This document shows positions 1-12,978 of a DNA stretch of 64,000 nt, piece by piece. The stretch comes from Pholiota molesta. Taxonomy: Eukaryota; Basidiomycota; Agaricomycetes; Agaricales; Strophariaceae. A program made the translations under genes and the position numbers. The stretch is from the NCBI GenBank assembly GCA_014925825.1, contig JACGCK010000083.1, positions 62,001 to 126,000 on the forward strand, read 5' to 3'. Below the pieces are notes generated by a model. It saw nothing but the letters and a program-made list of their open reading frames with translations. It was not told the DNA's origin and did no database searches. How positions within the stretch are numbered: the stretch's first letter is position 1; each line of letters starts with the position of its first letter.

Positions 1-632
1 AAGAATGTCTGGAAGGCTTGAAGGATGGTGAGCACCAGGAAAATGACGGTGCTAATTATCCGTTCGAGCTTTCCAGTGTGCGATATAGTTCCGCTGCTGG
101 AAATCTCGGTCGAGGCTACAATTCCTAGGATAACGGCAATCAGGAGTACTAGTCGAAAGAGTCGACGATTCTTAGTCAATCGGATCAGCGGGTTGGAGGA
201 TTCGGGTCGGTCTTGCATGAGTTCACTGAGGAAGATATGAGAACACGGGGGTATAGATGATAGCAATTACTCACAGATCGAGGACCAGGGTATACGATGA
301 ATACAGCAGACCGAAGAATCCAACGCCGAACAGAATTTCGTCTGTGATCAAATTCGAAAGCTTCTTGCCCACAGAGTCCATGGAAATAAGGATGGCTCGC
401 AAAATAAATGCTGCTATACGAACTGAGATGCAGCGCTGTCAGATAAATGGATCGTAGTTCTGTCGAGCTACTCACTTGCGCAAAAGACAACAAGCACGAA
501 GTGCACGTAAGTGGGTCGAGCAAAGGACTGCCGAATGTACCATCCAAGAAGAGGGATGTAAAGGATGGCAAACACAACTGCTGCGCCTACAGATTCGAAT
601 CCAAATGCCTTTGCTAGATTGATGTTATCCAT
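1..632 (-). CDS. Multi-pass membrane protein, DUF7702/RTA1-like (partial)
   Basis: Exons read on the minus strand are 476-632, 275-422 and 1-225, joined by GTGAG...AG introns; the frame stays open to the window edge, so the C-terminus is missing. The start at 632 (MDNINLAKAFG) is the first Met of a strongly hydrophobic reading frame. About 176 residues are visible with at least four membrane segments: roughly residues 10-32, 42-60, 78-100 and two near the visible end, separated by short polar loops with Arg/Lys. This pattern and the opening sequence resemble fungal integral membrane proteins of the DUF7702/RTA1-like group, whose role is not established. The family name is a recognition-level call; the membrane topology is seen directly. 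Confidence 0.72.
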
Positions 633-3600
633 GCGGGGAGAAAAATATGCACGAGGAAGGAAGATGATGAAGTGGCGGAAGCCTGTGAGAGTCGACCTTG
701 AAGGAAGCATTGGCGTAGTACTTATATGTGGCGGTCATTCAAGAACAGGGCCTTGCTCAAACAGAAGAATGGATTCCCACAAAGATCGGGCGCGAATAAA
801 CATTACGAAATACTGCGTAAAGCTAAGTAGAGCTCGGTGCTTGCCTCTAAAAATAGTCAAACGTTGTACGTTTTTAGCTGCGCATTTATATGCCGTGGTG
901 TAAGGAAACATTGACGGAAAAGTCAACTCCCGACGCCCGTCGCGGAGGTCGAGGCAGAGGGGAAGATAGTCGACAAAAATTGCCTACTCGGTTATCCTCT
1001 GTCGGCTATCATCTATGTACGACCAATTTTCAGGAGCTTTCAGGGGCCTCAGCGCTCAGCAGGTCTTGAGGCAATTCTTCTATTGATAGAATTCAGTCCA
1101 GTGTTCAGCAATAGGCTTGTACCGAGGGGCAAGAGAATGTAATAAGGATTAGCTTAGATATAAATATCAAGGCTAGAACAACTAGGAGATGAATGCATGG
1201 TTGAGCTGGCTATGTACATTACGTGAACGCAGACAAGAGTCACTGTGCCGCAGCACAACAGGCGCGAAACTGAGGGTTCGAACAAAGCAGCCACGAGGAA
1301 ATATCATTCCCGCAGTACGCGGGTCCCCAGTTCGCAGCTGGGCGATGTAACATAGGCGACGTTCCAGCGAGGACGGATAAAAGAGATGGTAAAGATGCAA
1401 CAGTGGGGCTTAAAACATTCCAGTAGTAACCAAACCGGGAACTGTCCCGGTCAGATAGTACAAGGTATGAGTCTGGATGCCACACGTCTGCGATGGCGTT
1501 CTCAGATGCATTCCTGAGGTACTGGCAGGCTTGCATAATGGCGGGCACCGACTCGCTCCAGGGCATCGTGATCGCAGAACACTAACAGCCCATATCGATG
1601 GCGTCGATGGCGGTAGAAATAGATAAGAGGAGGGCTCGACACTTGACGAATTAGGTAGCGCGCCGAGAACAGCGCAACAAAATAGGAAAGGAAGCAAATG
1701 AAGACTCCATAATGATAGCTATCATCCGTGGCTTGACAGCTGCGATCCCACTCGTCCCTCTAGATCTCCTGTGCGTTTTGCATGGCAGTGGCGATACCCG
1801 CGCGTCCGAGCCGGGCGCTGGGGTTACTTTAATAATAGGTGGAGGATTCGGGGTTGTAGTTATTTTTGGGATATTAGTGGAGAACTTGTCGAGGATGACT
1901 CGGGGATGAACTCATCCTTGTCTGCCGGCGCGCGCACGTTGCAGAACTCAACGAGGATCCTTTAGATCGTATCTCAGTCCGCCGAGTTTCTCTTCCGAAC
2001 CTGCACCAGAGAAGTCCTCTCCACCAGATTGCAGTCCACATAAATGCCCAATAATCTCGTAGGATTCACAAACGAGATGGGGGAGAAAGTCCAGGCAAGA
2101 ATAGGTGAGCACACCTTCGCTCGATCAGTGATGATTAACCTAAAGTTGAACCTACGATCCTACTCTTTGGGCCTCAACTGCCCCGGAGCTTGATCATCCA
2201 GCGTTTCGTAACGCCCTTGCGCTACGATGTGTTGATAAAGATCCGTCTCGTCCATGAACTTCTCCAAGGCCCTAAACTCTGTACAATTGTCAATGATTAT
2301 GCATCGATATGACGGTACAGGAATGCGCTACTTCGCACGTATTTGCGCGAGCGTCCGACGTCAGGACCAGTCAGGTTGCATCTGGTTGCATCAGAACCTA
2401 TCAATGTTCATCGGAAATATTATTGTCAGGCTTGGGGAAAGGTGCGCTGTTGGCTTGGCATTATTGTTGCTGCTGGTGATCATCAGGGTGCCGGCGGCAA
2501 ACATTCCATCGCCAGGTTTGTATACCCCAAGTATACCCGGAAACCGGGACGGTTAGACGCCCATAGGAATTAATTGACCGGCTGTTGGCTTTCGCTGAGC
2601 GCTGAGGTTGCACCTCTATACATGCTATAATTTCTCTCATGGGAAGTGCTGAAGTGGATGCAACCGCATTTCAATTTCTGACCCAGTTTCGTTCTGTTTG
2701 ATTACAGGTAATTGTGTCTAATCATTCTTTAATTTTGAGTTCTTTGAGCTCTCGTTTAAGTTGGTTTTGCGACGATTTTCCGAGAGTATACAGCATAACT
2801 CTAACTCTAAAGGTCAGCTTCAGAACCTTTTTAAAATGATGAAGATAAATTATGAGACGCACCAGTTTCGCGTTGGCCACTGTAACATACACTGAGTTGC
2901 ACAGCCTGATGCCTCGTGGCGACCTACATTCTGCTGAGCCGTGGCTCTACACATCGGAATGTCCATTTGCATGGCCCTCACATTGAGTGCGTTTCATGGC
3001 TCCGTGCTATTACTTTAGAGAGATGAATATGATTTACTGTAAGTGTGTACTTCCGTGATGTGTGTGCTTGGGGACATTCGGCGCCTGTGAGTCCACCGCG
3101 TTCCGTCATGCAGGGATGACATTGATCCGGCGCAAAGACAGGCACACCGAGTCCTTACACGTTTTTCATATTTCCCGCATCGGATTTAAGATTACTTGGG
3201 ATCAAAAGAGAAAATTAGCAATGTTAACGAAGTTGGCCTTTTTTAGAATAAGGAACACTCGAACGAAAGTGCGAAGACAGTGTATTCCGTCGTCAATGTT
3301 GTCCAATGAGAGCGGCTCAGGCCTCTGGTACGCGGGAGACTGTGCTCGTTGTTACGTGCCTGTGAGCGGTGGCGAACTCACGGCCGTTCTTCCCAAGAGG
3401 TGAACCGTGCGCTGGGACTGTAGCTGACCCGCCGGGGTCAGTAAATTTGCTGAGGGTCACATACTAGTATCCCTTACTCTCTTCTCTCCTCGTCAGTCTT
3501 AGCACCAGAGGGAATATTTTTTTCGCTACCCACCAACCGCCGCACCCCTATTTCTTTGTTACGGTAACACACATGGGTTTTCTATTGTGTGTTGTTTCTT

Positions 3601-3797
3601 TATCGTTTAGAGCGCTGTAGTCTACCTCGACTCCATTCAGAATCACAATAGCAATCATCAAATATGGGCGCCCGGTACCCAAGTTTCATTGCCCAAATTC
3701 GGCTGGTGAGTGTGCAAAGGTATCGCACTTAAGCTTCAACTTGAATTATGTCGTCGACAATTCAGCAGTGTGCTAAGTTTGCACGAGTATAAAATCG
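633..3797. other. Gene-poor stretch, 3.2 kb
   Basis: I could not assemble any spliced coding sequence here apart from the short GH3-like relic at 1240-1566. The open frames are short, lack family motifs and do not extend across plausible splice sites. The first part presumably holds the promoter of the membrane protein gene that starts at 632. No repeat or transposon end was recognised. Confidence 0.5.
1240..1566 (-). pseudogene. Possible relic of a GH3 glycoside hydrolase
   Basis: A 108-codon minus-strand frame begins MPWSESVPAIMQA and, nine residues later, NAIADV. Fungal GH3 beta-glucosidases have a similar block (MPW...VPAIxQA, about eight residues, then GNAIADV) between their two main domains, with nearly the same spacing. 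Downstream the expected FGDVNPSGRLP continuation is absent and the frame dissolves into unrelated residues, and there is an in-frame stop just upstream. If the match is real this is a decayed fragment of about 30 residues. It could also be chance similarity. Confidence 0.28.
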
Positions 3798-4587
3798 ATG
3801 GAGTTTATGACAGTCTATCCAACATCAAATCCACCCAGCAATCCTTCGTCAAGTACACCATTCTCTATCATGTTTACCAGCAACCCATACGCACAGGGAG
3901 GATGGTACAACCCTCAGAATCCACTCTCAATTAACAACGCGCCTTTTCGTCCTAACGCGACACACCCTCCAACGTTTGGCGCACTTCCGCCCTTGGACTA
4001 TAAACCACCGTCCGTCCTAACTTTCACCTTTGCGGCCTTCAATCCCGATCTGTTCAACTGCACCGTAACGGGTCCTCAGAACAAGAAATTCTTTGAAATT
4101 CGAACAAGCGCTGGTACCACGGGGATCATGAAACCTAGCGACCAATTCGCGTCTATTCAGTGGGGTCAACATCCCACCGTCGAGGCGCGAGGTGTTCTGT
4201 CGCGTCAACTCACAAGGGACTTCTTGAAATTGTCTAGCGATCAGACGTAAGTACTCTTGCGTCGTTTACAAAATTGGATTTATTGAGCTTTGGCCTCTAG
4301 ATATCGCACTATGCTCATTGGTAACAAGGTCTACGCCTGGATTCCTAGAGGATCACATGGAATATATGTATGATCTGCTTCCTTCTCGTTTTATATCCTG
4401 GCTAATATTTTCTATTTAGTTATATAGCCATGGTCCAAATCCCCCAGAACAATATGCCAGAATATCCTTAGCTTCTGATAATAGCAGAGTGATACTCGAG
4501 ATAACGAGTGAAGCTTTTCAAGCCGGCTTATTCGAGCCTTCTGTTATTTCCACCATCCTTCTCTTCAGCGCCCGCAATATAGATTGA
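3798..4587 (+). CDS. DUF6593 domain protein
   Basis: Three exons, 3798-4246, 4301-4367 and 4420-4587, encode 227 residues. The N-terminal 70 residues are rich in Pro, Asn, Ser and Gly. The following part carries the look of the basidiomycete DUF6593 family: a beta-rich small domain with FEIRTSAGTTGIMKPSDQ, a short YRTM segment immediately after the first intron, WIPRGSHGIY, and a C-terminal EITSEAFQAGLFEPSVIST stretch. The family is common in Agaricomycetes and has no assigned function. The start at 3798 is the first ATG of the frame; ATGs at 3807 and 3870 are alternatives, because the N-terminus is low complexity. No signal peptide or membrane segment is visible. Confidence 0.82.
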
Positions 4588-7500
4588 AATTTGAGGCGCT
4601 TGTATTTATCGACTTTCCTCTTAGATATTCTATAAATGTACTTGTTAATATTAGTCTATAGCAGGTCTATAGTTTCAGCATATTCCTATTTTACTCTTTA
4701 CACTCTCAGCTAATGCGATTTCATTTCAAAATATGCCGCCCATAAACGACGTGACATATCATTAGCTCGTAGCTATCAGATACGAATAGTAGGCTTTGAG
4801 AGTATCAGTTTTGGAGTCATCCACACTCGGTGCTCATGAACTTGCAAAAGATTGACAGAATGGAATGGACTCTCACCGTTCATACTCGTTGTGTGCGTGG
4901 AGTGTCCGACATAACAGGAAATACCGCATTAGTGATGTATTGACGGCCGACTGCAAAATCAAATTTTATGTACGCCCACAACGTGGCTATGCATATTGTG
5001 AACTCAGCGGCGTTCTCCAATGAGAGAGATAACTGTCAGATATGCTTTTTTGTAATGGAGCCCATATTCATACTGCAGATTCCCTTGATACTGCGAAGGT
5101 CGTTGAAAGGAAGGTATTGGGGTACTCCCGGGTCCTAGAGCGTCACATATGTGAATGGTACATACACAAATCGCATGCCAGCGCTCATCCACACCTACCC
5201 ATGGTGATATCTCACATCATATTGAACGCATTGCCTTAAAACGCGCTGATATTTAGGATGTTCCACCAGGCAGAGTGCGACACGCGACCGTTATGGTATC
5301 TAGACGAAAGACGTGAGCGCAGTTTGTGTCTCTCGAGAAACGATGTGATAAACAATATCAATCCACGACCTCGGACCAAACAACGACATATGTTCTGAAA
5401 GGTGCTCTTCGGGATTCCAAAAATCCCGGGCACCAAGCAAAACCAAGAGCGGAAGAGGCGCGCTAAAGCACCCGCCTGCTGATTTACCCGTGGAAGCCGG
5501 TGACGAGGATATGGGGAGGAAAACCCAGAAACGTAAGCGCCGATGAGACGACTCGACGTTCGCGCCGAAATTCATCGCCAACGGTGTAGTAGTGGCCTCT
5601 GGCCCGACTCGCCCGAGCTGACCGTGACTGGTTGCGCCCGGTCGCGCTAACGCCCTTCCGACGATGCACAATTGACGCCACATTCCCACTGGTCTTGGAT
5701 TGTTGTACGCAGAGGTCATTCGCTCACCTCCCCTACTAGCGCAACTGACGTCCTATCTCAAAGAACAAAGGCTTGCCTGCATGGAGGCACCGTGCTTACG
5801 TCTCCTAGTAGACATAACTAATCGCGCATAAAAAGCAGAATAGGCACTGATGAGAGCACGCTAAGGATCAGAGCCACGCCCTCTATCGTCGATAGAGACA
5901 GTTGTAACTTGTCCCGTCAAGGTTCTGGATGATGGATGGTTCAAAAATAAGTCGAAACAGTGGGGTACGCAGGGCTCAAACATAGCATTAGACACGGAGA
6001 AAGAGACGCGGAGAACCAGCCAGTGAGGCACTGAGAGGGAGGCCGGGAGAAGTCGGAATCAGGGACGTGCGCAGGCCGCCCAAGGCAAAAGACACAGTGG
6101 ATTCGCCAATGCATATCCATTCAGATGGCGGCTTCGAGCTCGGGTTCCAGTATACATGAAAGGAGCGGATGTCAGCCTGAGGGTCGCCAGAGGGCTGTCG
6201 TCTGCTGTCGTCGTGTCAGTAAAAGTGCAGACAGGGGCGGCGTTGACGAAATTCCAGCCGTGCCGCCGAACCAAAACATATACAAATTTTAATTTCTATC
6301 GAACTCAAATCGAACTTGTCTCGAACTCTGAGCGATCTGAGCTCTAGCAGCCAGCGGTACAACTACCAACTCTCGAATGCATACTCGTGGCCTAAACGGC
6401 CTGGCTTTTTTCTCTACGTGTCATACCCTTTAAAATAACCTTCACGGCACTGAAATATCCAACTCGGGTCCAGACTCTGGTCGCAGTGATTCAAGTTTAT
6501 CACTAAGTACCTGGACAGGAGGTCCGGCTGGTCATTTGATACAATCGATTTTTTCCCCCACAACAATTTTTCCAGACGCGGGTTGTCGGTTTTGGCAGCG
6601 GACACCAAAAGGAATGGAGTGCGGAGCCATCACCCTCCAGCCCCTCCCCATACGTAATTTATTATGAGTACACCTTCCTGACGTATTGATTAAAAGTTAA
6701 AAGTTGGACATACAATCGTAAACGATGGAAAACCGGGCTTGGACTTGACGACGCTCTCCAGCTCTTTGATATGTGCGTCGGTCAGCTCGATTTCGAGCGC
6801 TTCGAGGTCAGCGAGCAGGTGCTCGACGTTCCTGCCTCCGACTATTGGGAGAACGTAGATACTCTTCGGCTATAGCCATATGGCTCTGAAGCTGCTAAAC
6901 GATTACTCGAAATTTACGAGCTGTCCAAGGAAACGGATTTTGCGCAGCAGTGCGCTAAAGAAGCCCGCATCACCTCACTGCGGCAAGATCAGACAAAGCG
7001 CTACCGCTACGCGTCAAGCAAGCGTATGGCGCGGTGAGAATGCGCGGCAGATAAGAAGCCACGTAATTAATGCAAATGGGTGAGTGGGTACAAATTCTCA
7101 TTGAAACCTCCTTATATGGCATCCTCAAAAGCTGGTCCAAAGTCGGTCATCCCTTTGTCGTCACTGAGCCGGGACCAGCGCTTCAGTTGAATCTATTATT
7201 AGCCGTGCCTCGCTCTTCACATGCTTCACATCTGTCGCGTCACGCATTTCAAGTTGGTTGCTCACACCAGGTTCACATCGTCCACTTCTGCTTTTGCGAT
7301 GATCAGCCCAATAGCTTAATTTTCCAAACATTTGACGCTGCGTATATCTATTAAACCTTTATCTTCCTGTTCAGGATCCCAAACTTAGGCTTCAATCCTC
7401 AAAACCTCAGTGCTCGGCTCTCCGTCATTCCTCGATACAACTGTTTGAAGTTTCACTGGCAGTGTTCTTGACCATGCATACTTAGAGGCCATCACATACT

Positions 7501-8556
7501 CACATCAAGCTATTGAGATAACGGCGTAATGGCGAATGTTACGGCAGATTCCAGAAAAAAAGTTACTTCATCACTTGCAAAGTAGGACGCTTCAAGCACC
7601 AAGATCCCAGGGTATTCGTCTGGCAACGTGCTTGATGCGAGTCGGAACCGAACCCCCGAGTCGATGGAGTGGTGAGCTTAACCGCCGGCAACCCACCTCC
7701 ATAATATCGGTCTCTTTCGTCCTCTTCATCTTCATATGATGACTGGTTTCGCCTTGCACCGCATTATCTGCTGTCGCGATTTGTGTCTCGTGCACTGGCT
7801 TCCTCCATCCCCTTTTGCAGTTTCTTAGCCGGGATGTTCTCACTTCTTCCGCCATGTCCGCCGGAACGTCTCGTCCGGCGCCTTGTGCTATTGCCGAATG
7901 TTCCGTCTTTTTCGCGTTTTTTTCCCATCGTCCTATGACGCGGATCGCAAAAGCTCTGTCGATATATTTACTCCTTTGCATTCGATAGCTCCGTAAACTG
8001 TGAAGCCCATTCCGGCTAATCACGATGAAATTCCTGCAAAGGAGACGAAGAGTGGATGGCTTTCTGCTTCGGTGCGGAAACGCGGCGAATGTACATGGCG
8101 AAATTTTTATTACAAAGAAGAAGACGGGCTGTCAAAAAGTGATCGTGCTAGGGAGTTGTATGCTCAAGATTAGCTGGATTTTTCTCTTCTTTCGTTCAAT
8201 GGTTCCTATCATATACATCCTTGGTTTTCTAATCAGATTCTGGGGCTGCTCAGGGCTGTTGAGGTTTAGTAAAATAAATGGGGGGCGAATTGCCGAATGA
8301 TGTAAGGAGTGAGCATTTTTTGGCTACATATATGTAGCTTATTGCTGTATGATTTTGTCAGAATTTTGTGCAAATGTATATCACGTAGTCGCATCGCAAA
8401 GATCCGAATTATCTTCAATCGGCGACAAATAATTCTCACAGATCAAAGGCGAGAGGACTTTCATCGGCTAGCTCATTGCACGCAAGCACTGCACGCACCC
8501 ACAACGACTCGGCCTATAATAACAGTCAGCGATGTACCAACCAAAAAACGAGCAAA
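4588..8556. other. Gene-poor stretch, 4 kb
   Basis: Apart from the aldo-keto reductase relic at 6717-6860 I see no supportable gene. Minus-strand frames of 139 codons (5300-5719) and 143 codons (7592-8023) are the longest but match no family I know and have no convincing exon partners. The last 100 bases are the presumed promoter of the F-box gene that starts at 8557. Confidence 0.5.
6717..6860 (-). pseudogene. C-terminal relic of an aldo-keto reductase (norsolorinic acid/aryl-alcohol type)
   Basis: Reading from 6860 to 6717 gives 48 codons beginning IYVLPIVGGRNVEHLLADL and ending in KPGFPSF. This matches the conserved C-terminal block of fungal aryl-alcohol dehydrogenase/norsolorinic acid reductase-like aldo-keto reductases (YVFPIVGGRKVEHLxxNIEAL...LExxxPFDPGFP), including the PIVGGR phosphate-binding loop that contacts NADPH. 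Upstream the frame is broken and no TIM-barrel sequence or catalytic Asp-Tyr-Lys-His set is found within several hundred bases, so this is a truncated remnant. It shows that a full gene once sat here or that a fragment was carried in. Confidence 0.72.
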
Positions 8557-10747
8557 ATGCCCTTCCTCGCTTTGTCGCCCGAACTGATCGAGAACATCCT
8601 CTACGAGCTACCTTCCCGCGATCTGGTCGTATGCATGCTTCTAAGCAAATTCATCTGCACCACCATCTGCGGTTCCATTCGTCTCCGGTACAAGCTTGTG
8701 CTGATGCGTTTCGGCGCTGAAGACAATATATTCTCGACACTACCTACCAACACAAGGCTGAAATCGTTATTGGATAGCCAACAAGCATGGATTGGTTTGA
8801 ATCCTGCTCGCAAGTACAGCTTCGAATCTGTTTATCCTGTTGGCAGAGACGTATCCCTCGCTGAAGGCATGCTTTTTGGATCTAGAATGCATGGCGAGGA
8901 CCATGACATAGCGACCCTAGTTCAACTCGTAACCTGTGAATCGGAAGCTACCTCGCCGCCAGTTTTTCCCTCCCGGAGTTGGAAGCGACATGGGTCTGGA
9001 TCTCGACGCTCTTCCGAGTGGATTGATTATACAGCCTCTCTGTATGAGCATGGTCTGGTCGCTGAAGTTCTTAGGTTTGTCACATTCTTCTAACGTTGCA
9101 AATACTCTGATACATGTTGGGGACTTCACTCAGCGAGTGGGAAGGCGAAAAGGTAGATGCGACTGTGTTCAAGATCTCCGTCTACTTGCGTCATTTTTCC
9201 GGTCCAGAAACTCAGCCCCATGTACATCGTCGCTGTGATCGTTTCTGTCTGGTACCAGAGAGTGCCTGGAAGCATATCTATATCATGGACTGTCCAGATG
9301 CAGACCCATACATTTCTCTTCAAATTGTAGGACGGCATCTTGTCGTTATTGTAGCTGCGGCCTGGGAACACATTGGAGAATTTGGGCAAGACAACATTTT
9401 CGTATACGACTTCATTTCAGACGTACTCCTGATGGTGAGTTCATTTTGTCGACTCATCCATGTCATTACTGATCAGATTTACACGATAATACTGGATTCA
9501 GGCCTTTAGAGCAATAGGAGGAACATATCGGAGTGTCGTTTTCCTAGACGAAAACTACTTCCTTCTTCCGAATATTCAAATGGGCAGACTCGATATCTTC
9601 CGTATCGCATCGCAACCGACATTCGAGCCTGTGGCGCCGCTTATTTCATTGGGCCTACCAACCTTGCAAGAGGATCAATTTGCGTATAGCGAAATAACTT
9701 GCACTGCGAATCCCAACCCCATGAGCCAGAGCTCATACGCAGAGATGTGCCGCCGGTTTTCCCAAGACCCTAGGGGCTCTCTTAGATTCACCTTCAATCC
9801 GGAAAGAGGGCGGTTCAAGCGCGCCGAGGACTCCGTTTGCGTCTTTACCGTGGACGTAGGGAAAGTCCCGGAGGCTCGAAACGTTGTGCGCGAGCTCGTT
9901 GAAAATTTTACCTTTGTCGTCCATCGCAGCGCACTGCTGGAAATAGTAGCCAGATGCGAATCACGGCCCTCTCCTGCCGCCCATCCGCATCCTGACCCTT
10001 CGCTGTTACCGCATCCATGGCCCGAATTTAATGGCTTCCCGATGGACGAGCCACTCACGAGCAGGATTCAGGTATATCCAGAGACGGTACATACTCGACG
10101 GCATGGCGCGGCAGGCGACCCTTTTTGGCAGATGCCCAGCGCTCGCACTCGTATCTCCTGGCAGACCTGGGGCCCCCGCATCACGCGCTGGTTCAACGAT
10201 TCCAACCTGGCCGACGGCGACGTGACACGAGGATGGGGGGAGAGATGCGTGCGGTTAGCACCTCACGCGCACTCCGGATCTGGACCCCACCCCGACGGCG
10301 TTCCATATCATGTTATCGATTTCCGTCGGGCGAATTGCAAAATTGCGCGGCAGACGACGCAAGCGCTGATAGCCAGATGCAGCCCTGCTGTCGACAGGAA
10401 TCCGCATGAAACACTGGTTGACCGTGAATACGGCGCGGTAGTCAATTTTTATAGGGAGACGATAGATTATGTGCCTCCCAATTTCTCGTTCGGGATCGAA
10501 GCGCCCACATATTTACTCAGTAAGGTCTTTATACACCCAGTAATCAGCGCCTTGCCATACTATTGTCGAGGGTCCGCGGAGCGAGTCAAGTGGGATCGCG
10601 TCTTGATTGACGATCAGATGGTTGTTGGTTGTCGAGTAAGCACCATTGTCTATGTTACAGTGGTACTTGGTACATTGATTGATTGTTTTCTTTGTCTAGA
10701 TGAGAACCTCGGTATATAGTTTTATTGACGTTCGGTTTTTTGGCTGA
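8557..10747 (+). CDS. F-box protein, copy 1
   Basis: Four exons (8557-9074, 9134-9434, 9502-10635, 10700-10747) encode 666 residues. The first 40 residues form an F-box: LSPELIENILYELPSRDLVV, followed by a cysteine and a hydrophobic helix. F-box domains bind Skp1 and bring substrates to SCF ubiquitin ligases. The rest has no repeat type I can name, but contains segments with a beta-propeller-like rhythm (IYIMDCPDADPYISLQIVGR, NIFVYDFISDVLLM, YRSVVFLDENYFLLPNIQ). The start at 8557 is fixed by the paralogue at 13.8-16.0 kb, which begins at the same residue and shares all intron positions. Substrate unknown. Typical of expanded basidiomycete F-box families. Confidence 0.88.
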
Positions 10748-10989
10748 ACTACATAGAAAAATAAACAAAAAACTTCAACCGCCGTCGCATGATAAATGAA
10801 AGCTTCCTAACACGCAGGCTCCTAACTCAGCCGCTCACATCGCGAGGGGGGTACACCCGAATACAGGGACTTTATCCAAATGGATAAAAAATGGATCCTG
10901 CGCTCAAGTCCGTACAGTCCAATCGCGATCAGAATTTGAGAAACAAAATTGTAAATTTCAATCATAATACGCCCCACCCCTCCAGGCCT

Positions 10990-11860
10990 CTACCACAGCA
11001 AATTCGTGCCATCAAAATTCCAAAACGCGCCTGTCTTTTCCAAAGTAAGCGCTTCAGAAACCTTCACGACATTCTCCGCCGCGCCCTCAGTCGAGAACCG
11101 GGGCATCTCCGGCGCGTACGTGGCCATCCACTCGGAGATCCCATCTCCCAGTTCCGTCTGTGCCCACCCGGGATGGATCGCTGCGGTAGCGACGCCGTCG
11201 TACTTGAGCGTTGCGGCCCATTTGTGCGCGAGCATATTCAATGCGGCCTTGGCGACGGAGTACGCGTTGCATTGGTTTTCCATGAGGAAGGTGATGTGCG
11301 AGGAGGCGAGGATGGAGGAGATGAAAACGATGCGCTTCAGTTCGGATTTCTTGATGAGCGGGAGGAAGGCGCGGGAGATGCGGAGGGGCGCGACGGTGCT
11401 AAAGGTCATTTCATCCGCGAATTCATCGAGGTCTCTACATAATAGAAGAGGGTCAACAATTGGAGGACAGACAAAAGGACTAGATCTTGTACTCACAATT
11501 CCTCGAAAGACGTGGTTGGGTGTGGATTCTTTCCTGCGTTGTTCACAAGGTAATCAAGTCCGTTTGGGAGGAGCGGGGTGACAGTATCGACGGCCTTGTC
11601 GACGCTCTGCTGGCTGGTAATATCGAGCTCGACAAGCTTCAGGCCGTTCGGGTGTTTCCCGACCAGGGCCTGCAACTGGGGGCTAGAAATACTGCGCGCA
11701 GTTGCAATGACAAAGTTCCTCTCGTCCTTGAGCTGTGAACAGGATTGAAGACCGTCAGCACCAAGATACTTATGTTGAGTGCCTCAGAGAAACTCACCAA
11801 GTGCTCGACTGTGCTGTAGCCGATGCCTCTGTTGGCGCCAGTAATCAACCAGGAAGGCAT
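10990..11860 (-). CDS. Short-chain dehydrogenase/reductase (C-factor-like)
   Basis: Three exons read from 11860: 11798-11860, 11497-11732 and 10990-11434, giving 247 residues, the normal size for a classical SDR. The Rossmann nucleotide-binding motif TGANRGIG is at residues 7-14, NNAG at 85-88, the catalytic serine in VFISS near 139-140, and the Tyr-Lys pair as YSVAK with Y158 and K162. The HPGWAQTELG segment after the active site is typical of the family of sniffer/C-factor-like SDRs found widely in fungi. It should use NAD(P)H on a small carbonyl or alcohol substrate that the sequence does not reveal. No targeting signal is visible. It lies between the two inverted F-box genes but shows no functional link with them. 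Confidence 0.9.
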
Positions 11861-12978
11861 ATTGTCTTGAGTTGGCGAAGTTGCGACGATTAACCAAGAG
11901 GGACAAAAAAAAACCGAGGAGGTTCTATGTTGAAAATGCATCATAAAGAGGCATCATTTATACGGTAAGAAAGGGATGAGATGGGTAAGCAAATCCAGGA
12001 TGCATGTATGTGGTCTTTTGTTGACTAAACAGCTTACAGCGGTATGCCACCAGAGAAGTTTCTCTGGCCGAAGGCCGAACTGGCTCGGACATTTCGTTAC
12101 CTATTCTGTCTTTGGTGGTGTCCGCTTTCGAGCAATTTCCTGGTTTTCTGACACGATTCGGCAACAATTTGGGAACGATGCTCCAAAGAGTGGCAACCAA
12201 GAAGCGAAACGACAGGACGCAAAGAACATATCGTAAACCCAGGAGACTATCAGTAATAATGGGGACATTGAAGCGCTGATGGGAAGAGAGAAAGGGCATG
12301 GGAGGCACTGAAGTAGCCAGCGTGCAGCAGTGGGTTGGCAGTGGGTGGATCTGGGGAGGGTGAGCGCGGCGGCGCGACATTATGTAAGCATCACTTGACA
12401 CATGGCTCTTCCGCTTCGAACTTGACACCGTGACGATCATGTTCTTCTGGAGACTGGCCCGCACATCTGAACTCATTCCCTAGCTTTCACCCAATATAAA
12501 TTATCCCCGCATCCCACAGTTGTCGCACATTGCTGGAAAACCACCCTTCGATGATAGCCAGACCGCATCTCCATGGCTTAGCTTCTCGTCTGAAAGCACC
12601 TATTTACTTGGTCTATCTTTCGACCCCCATCTGCGCAGCATCCAGTTTACAATAAGAATGTGAAGTTTTAAGCGTATGTAAGTAGTAGCTATCCCCTTGT
12701 TTCTGCTATTTCTACTGTCCAGTGCTAATCATACTTGCAAGCCCAGAAGATTACAAAGGATTACAACGACTACATCGCAGAAGGCATTTGCACCAAATTT
12801 GCACTCTCATGAGCATTACTCAACCGGCTATTCAGCAATATTTGGCGGGAACGGCATGCGTGCGGTAGGAACATTGGACCGATGCGCTGAGTAACAGTGA
12901 GTCCCTATGATTTTGGCCTAAACATCCACATTCATCCTTTCTGATTAGAACCATAGCCGTTAAACATAGCAAATCTGA
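11861..12978. other. Intergenic stretch upstream of the SDR gene
   Basis: About 1.1 kb. A 172-codon minus-strand frame (11958-12476) has no recognisable motif, low codon regularity and no family resemblance. I see no other gene. Promoter elements of the SDR gene would lie just after 11860. Confidence 0.45.

Noticed and set aside
5300..5719. 139-codon minus-strand frame
   Set aside because: No family resemblance; competing frames of similar length overlap it.
6874..7020. Plus-strand frame GSEAAKRLLEIYELSKETDF with coding-like residue use
   Set aside because: Only about 49 codons, bounded by stops, no splice partner and no recognised family.
7592..8023. 143-codon minus-strand frame
   Set aside because: Biased composition, no motif, no promoter or partner exon; more likely chance.
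11958..12476. 172-codon minus-strand frame upstream of the SDR gene
   Set aside because: No recognisable domain and irregular codon use; kept out without transcript support.
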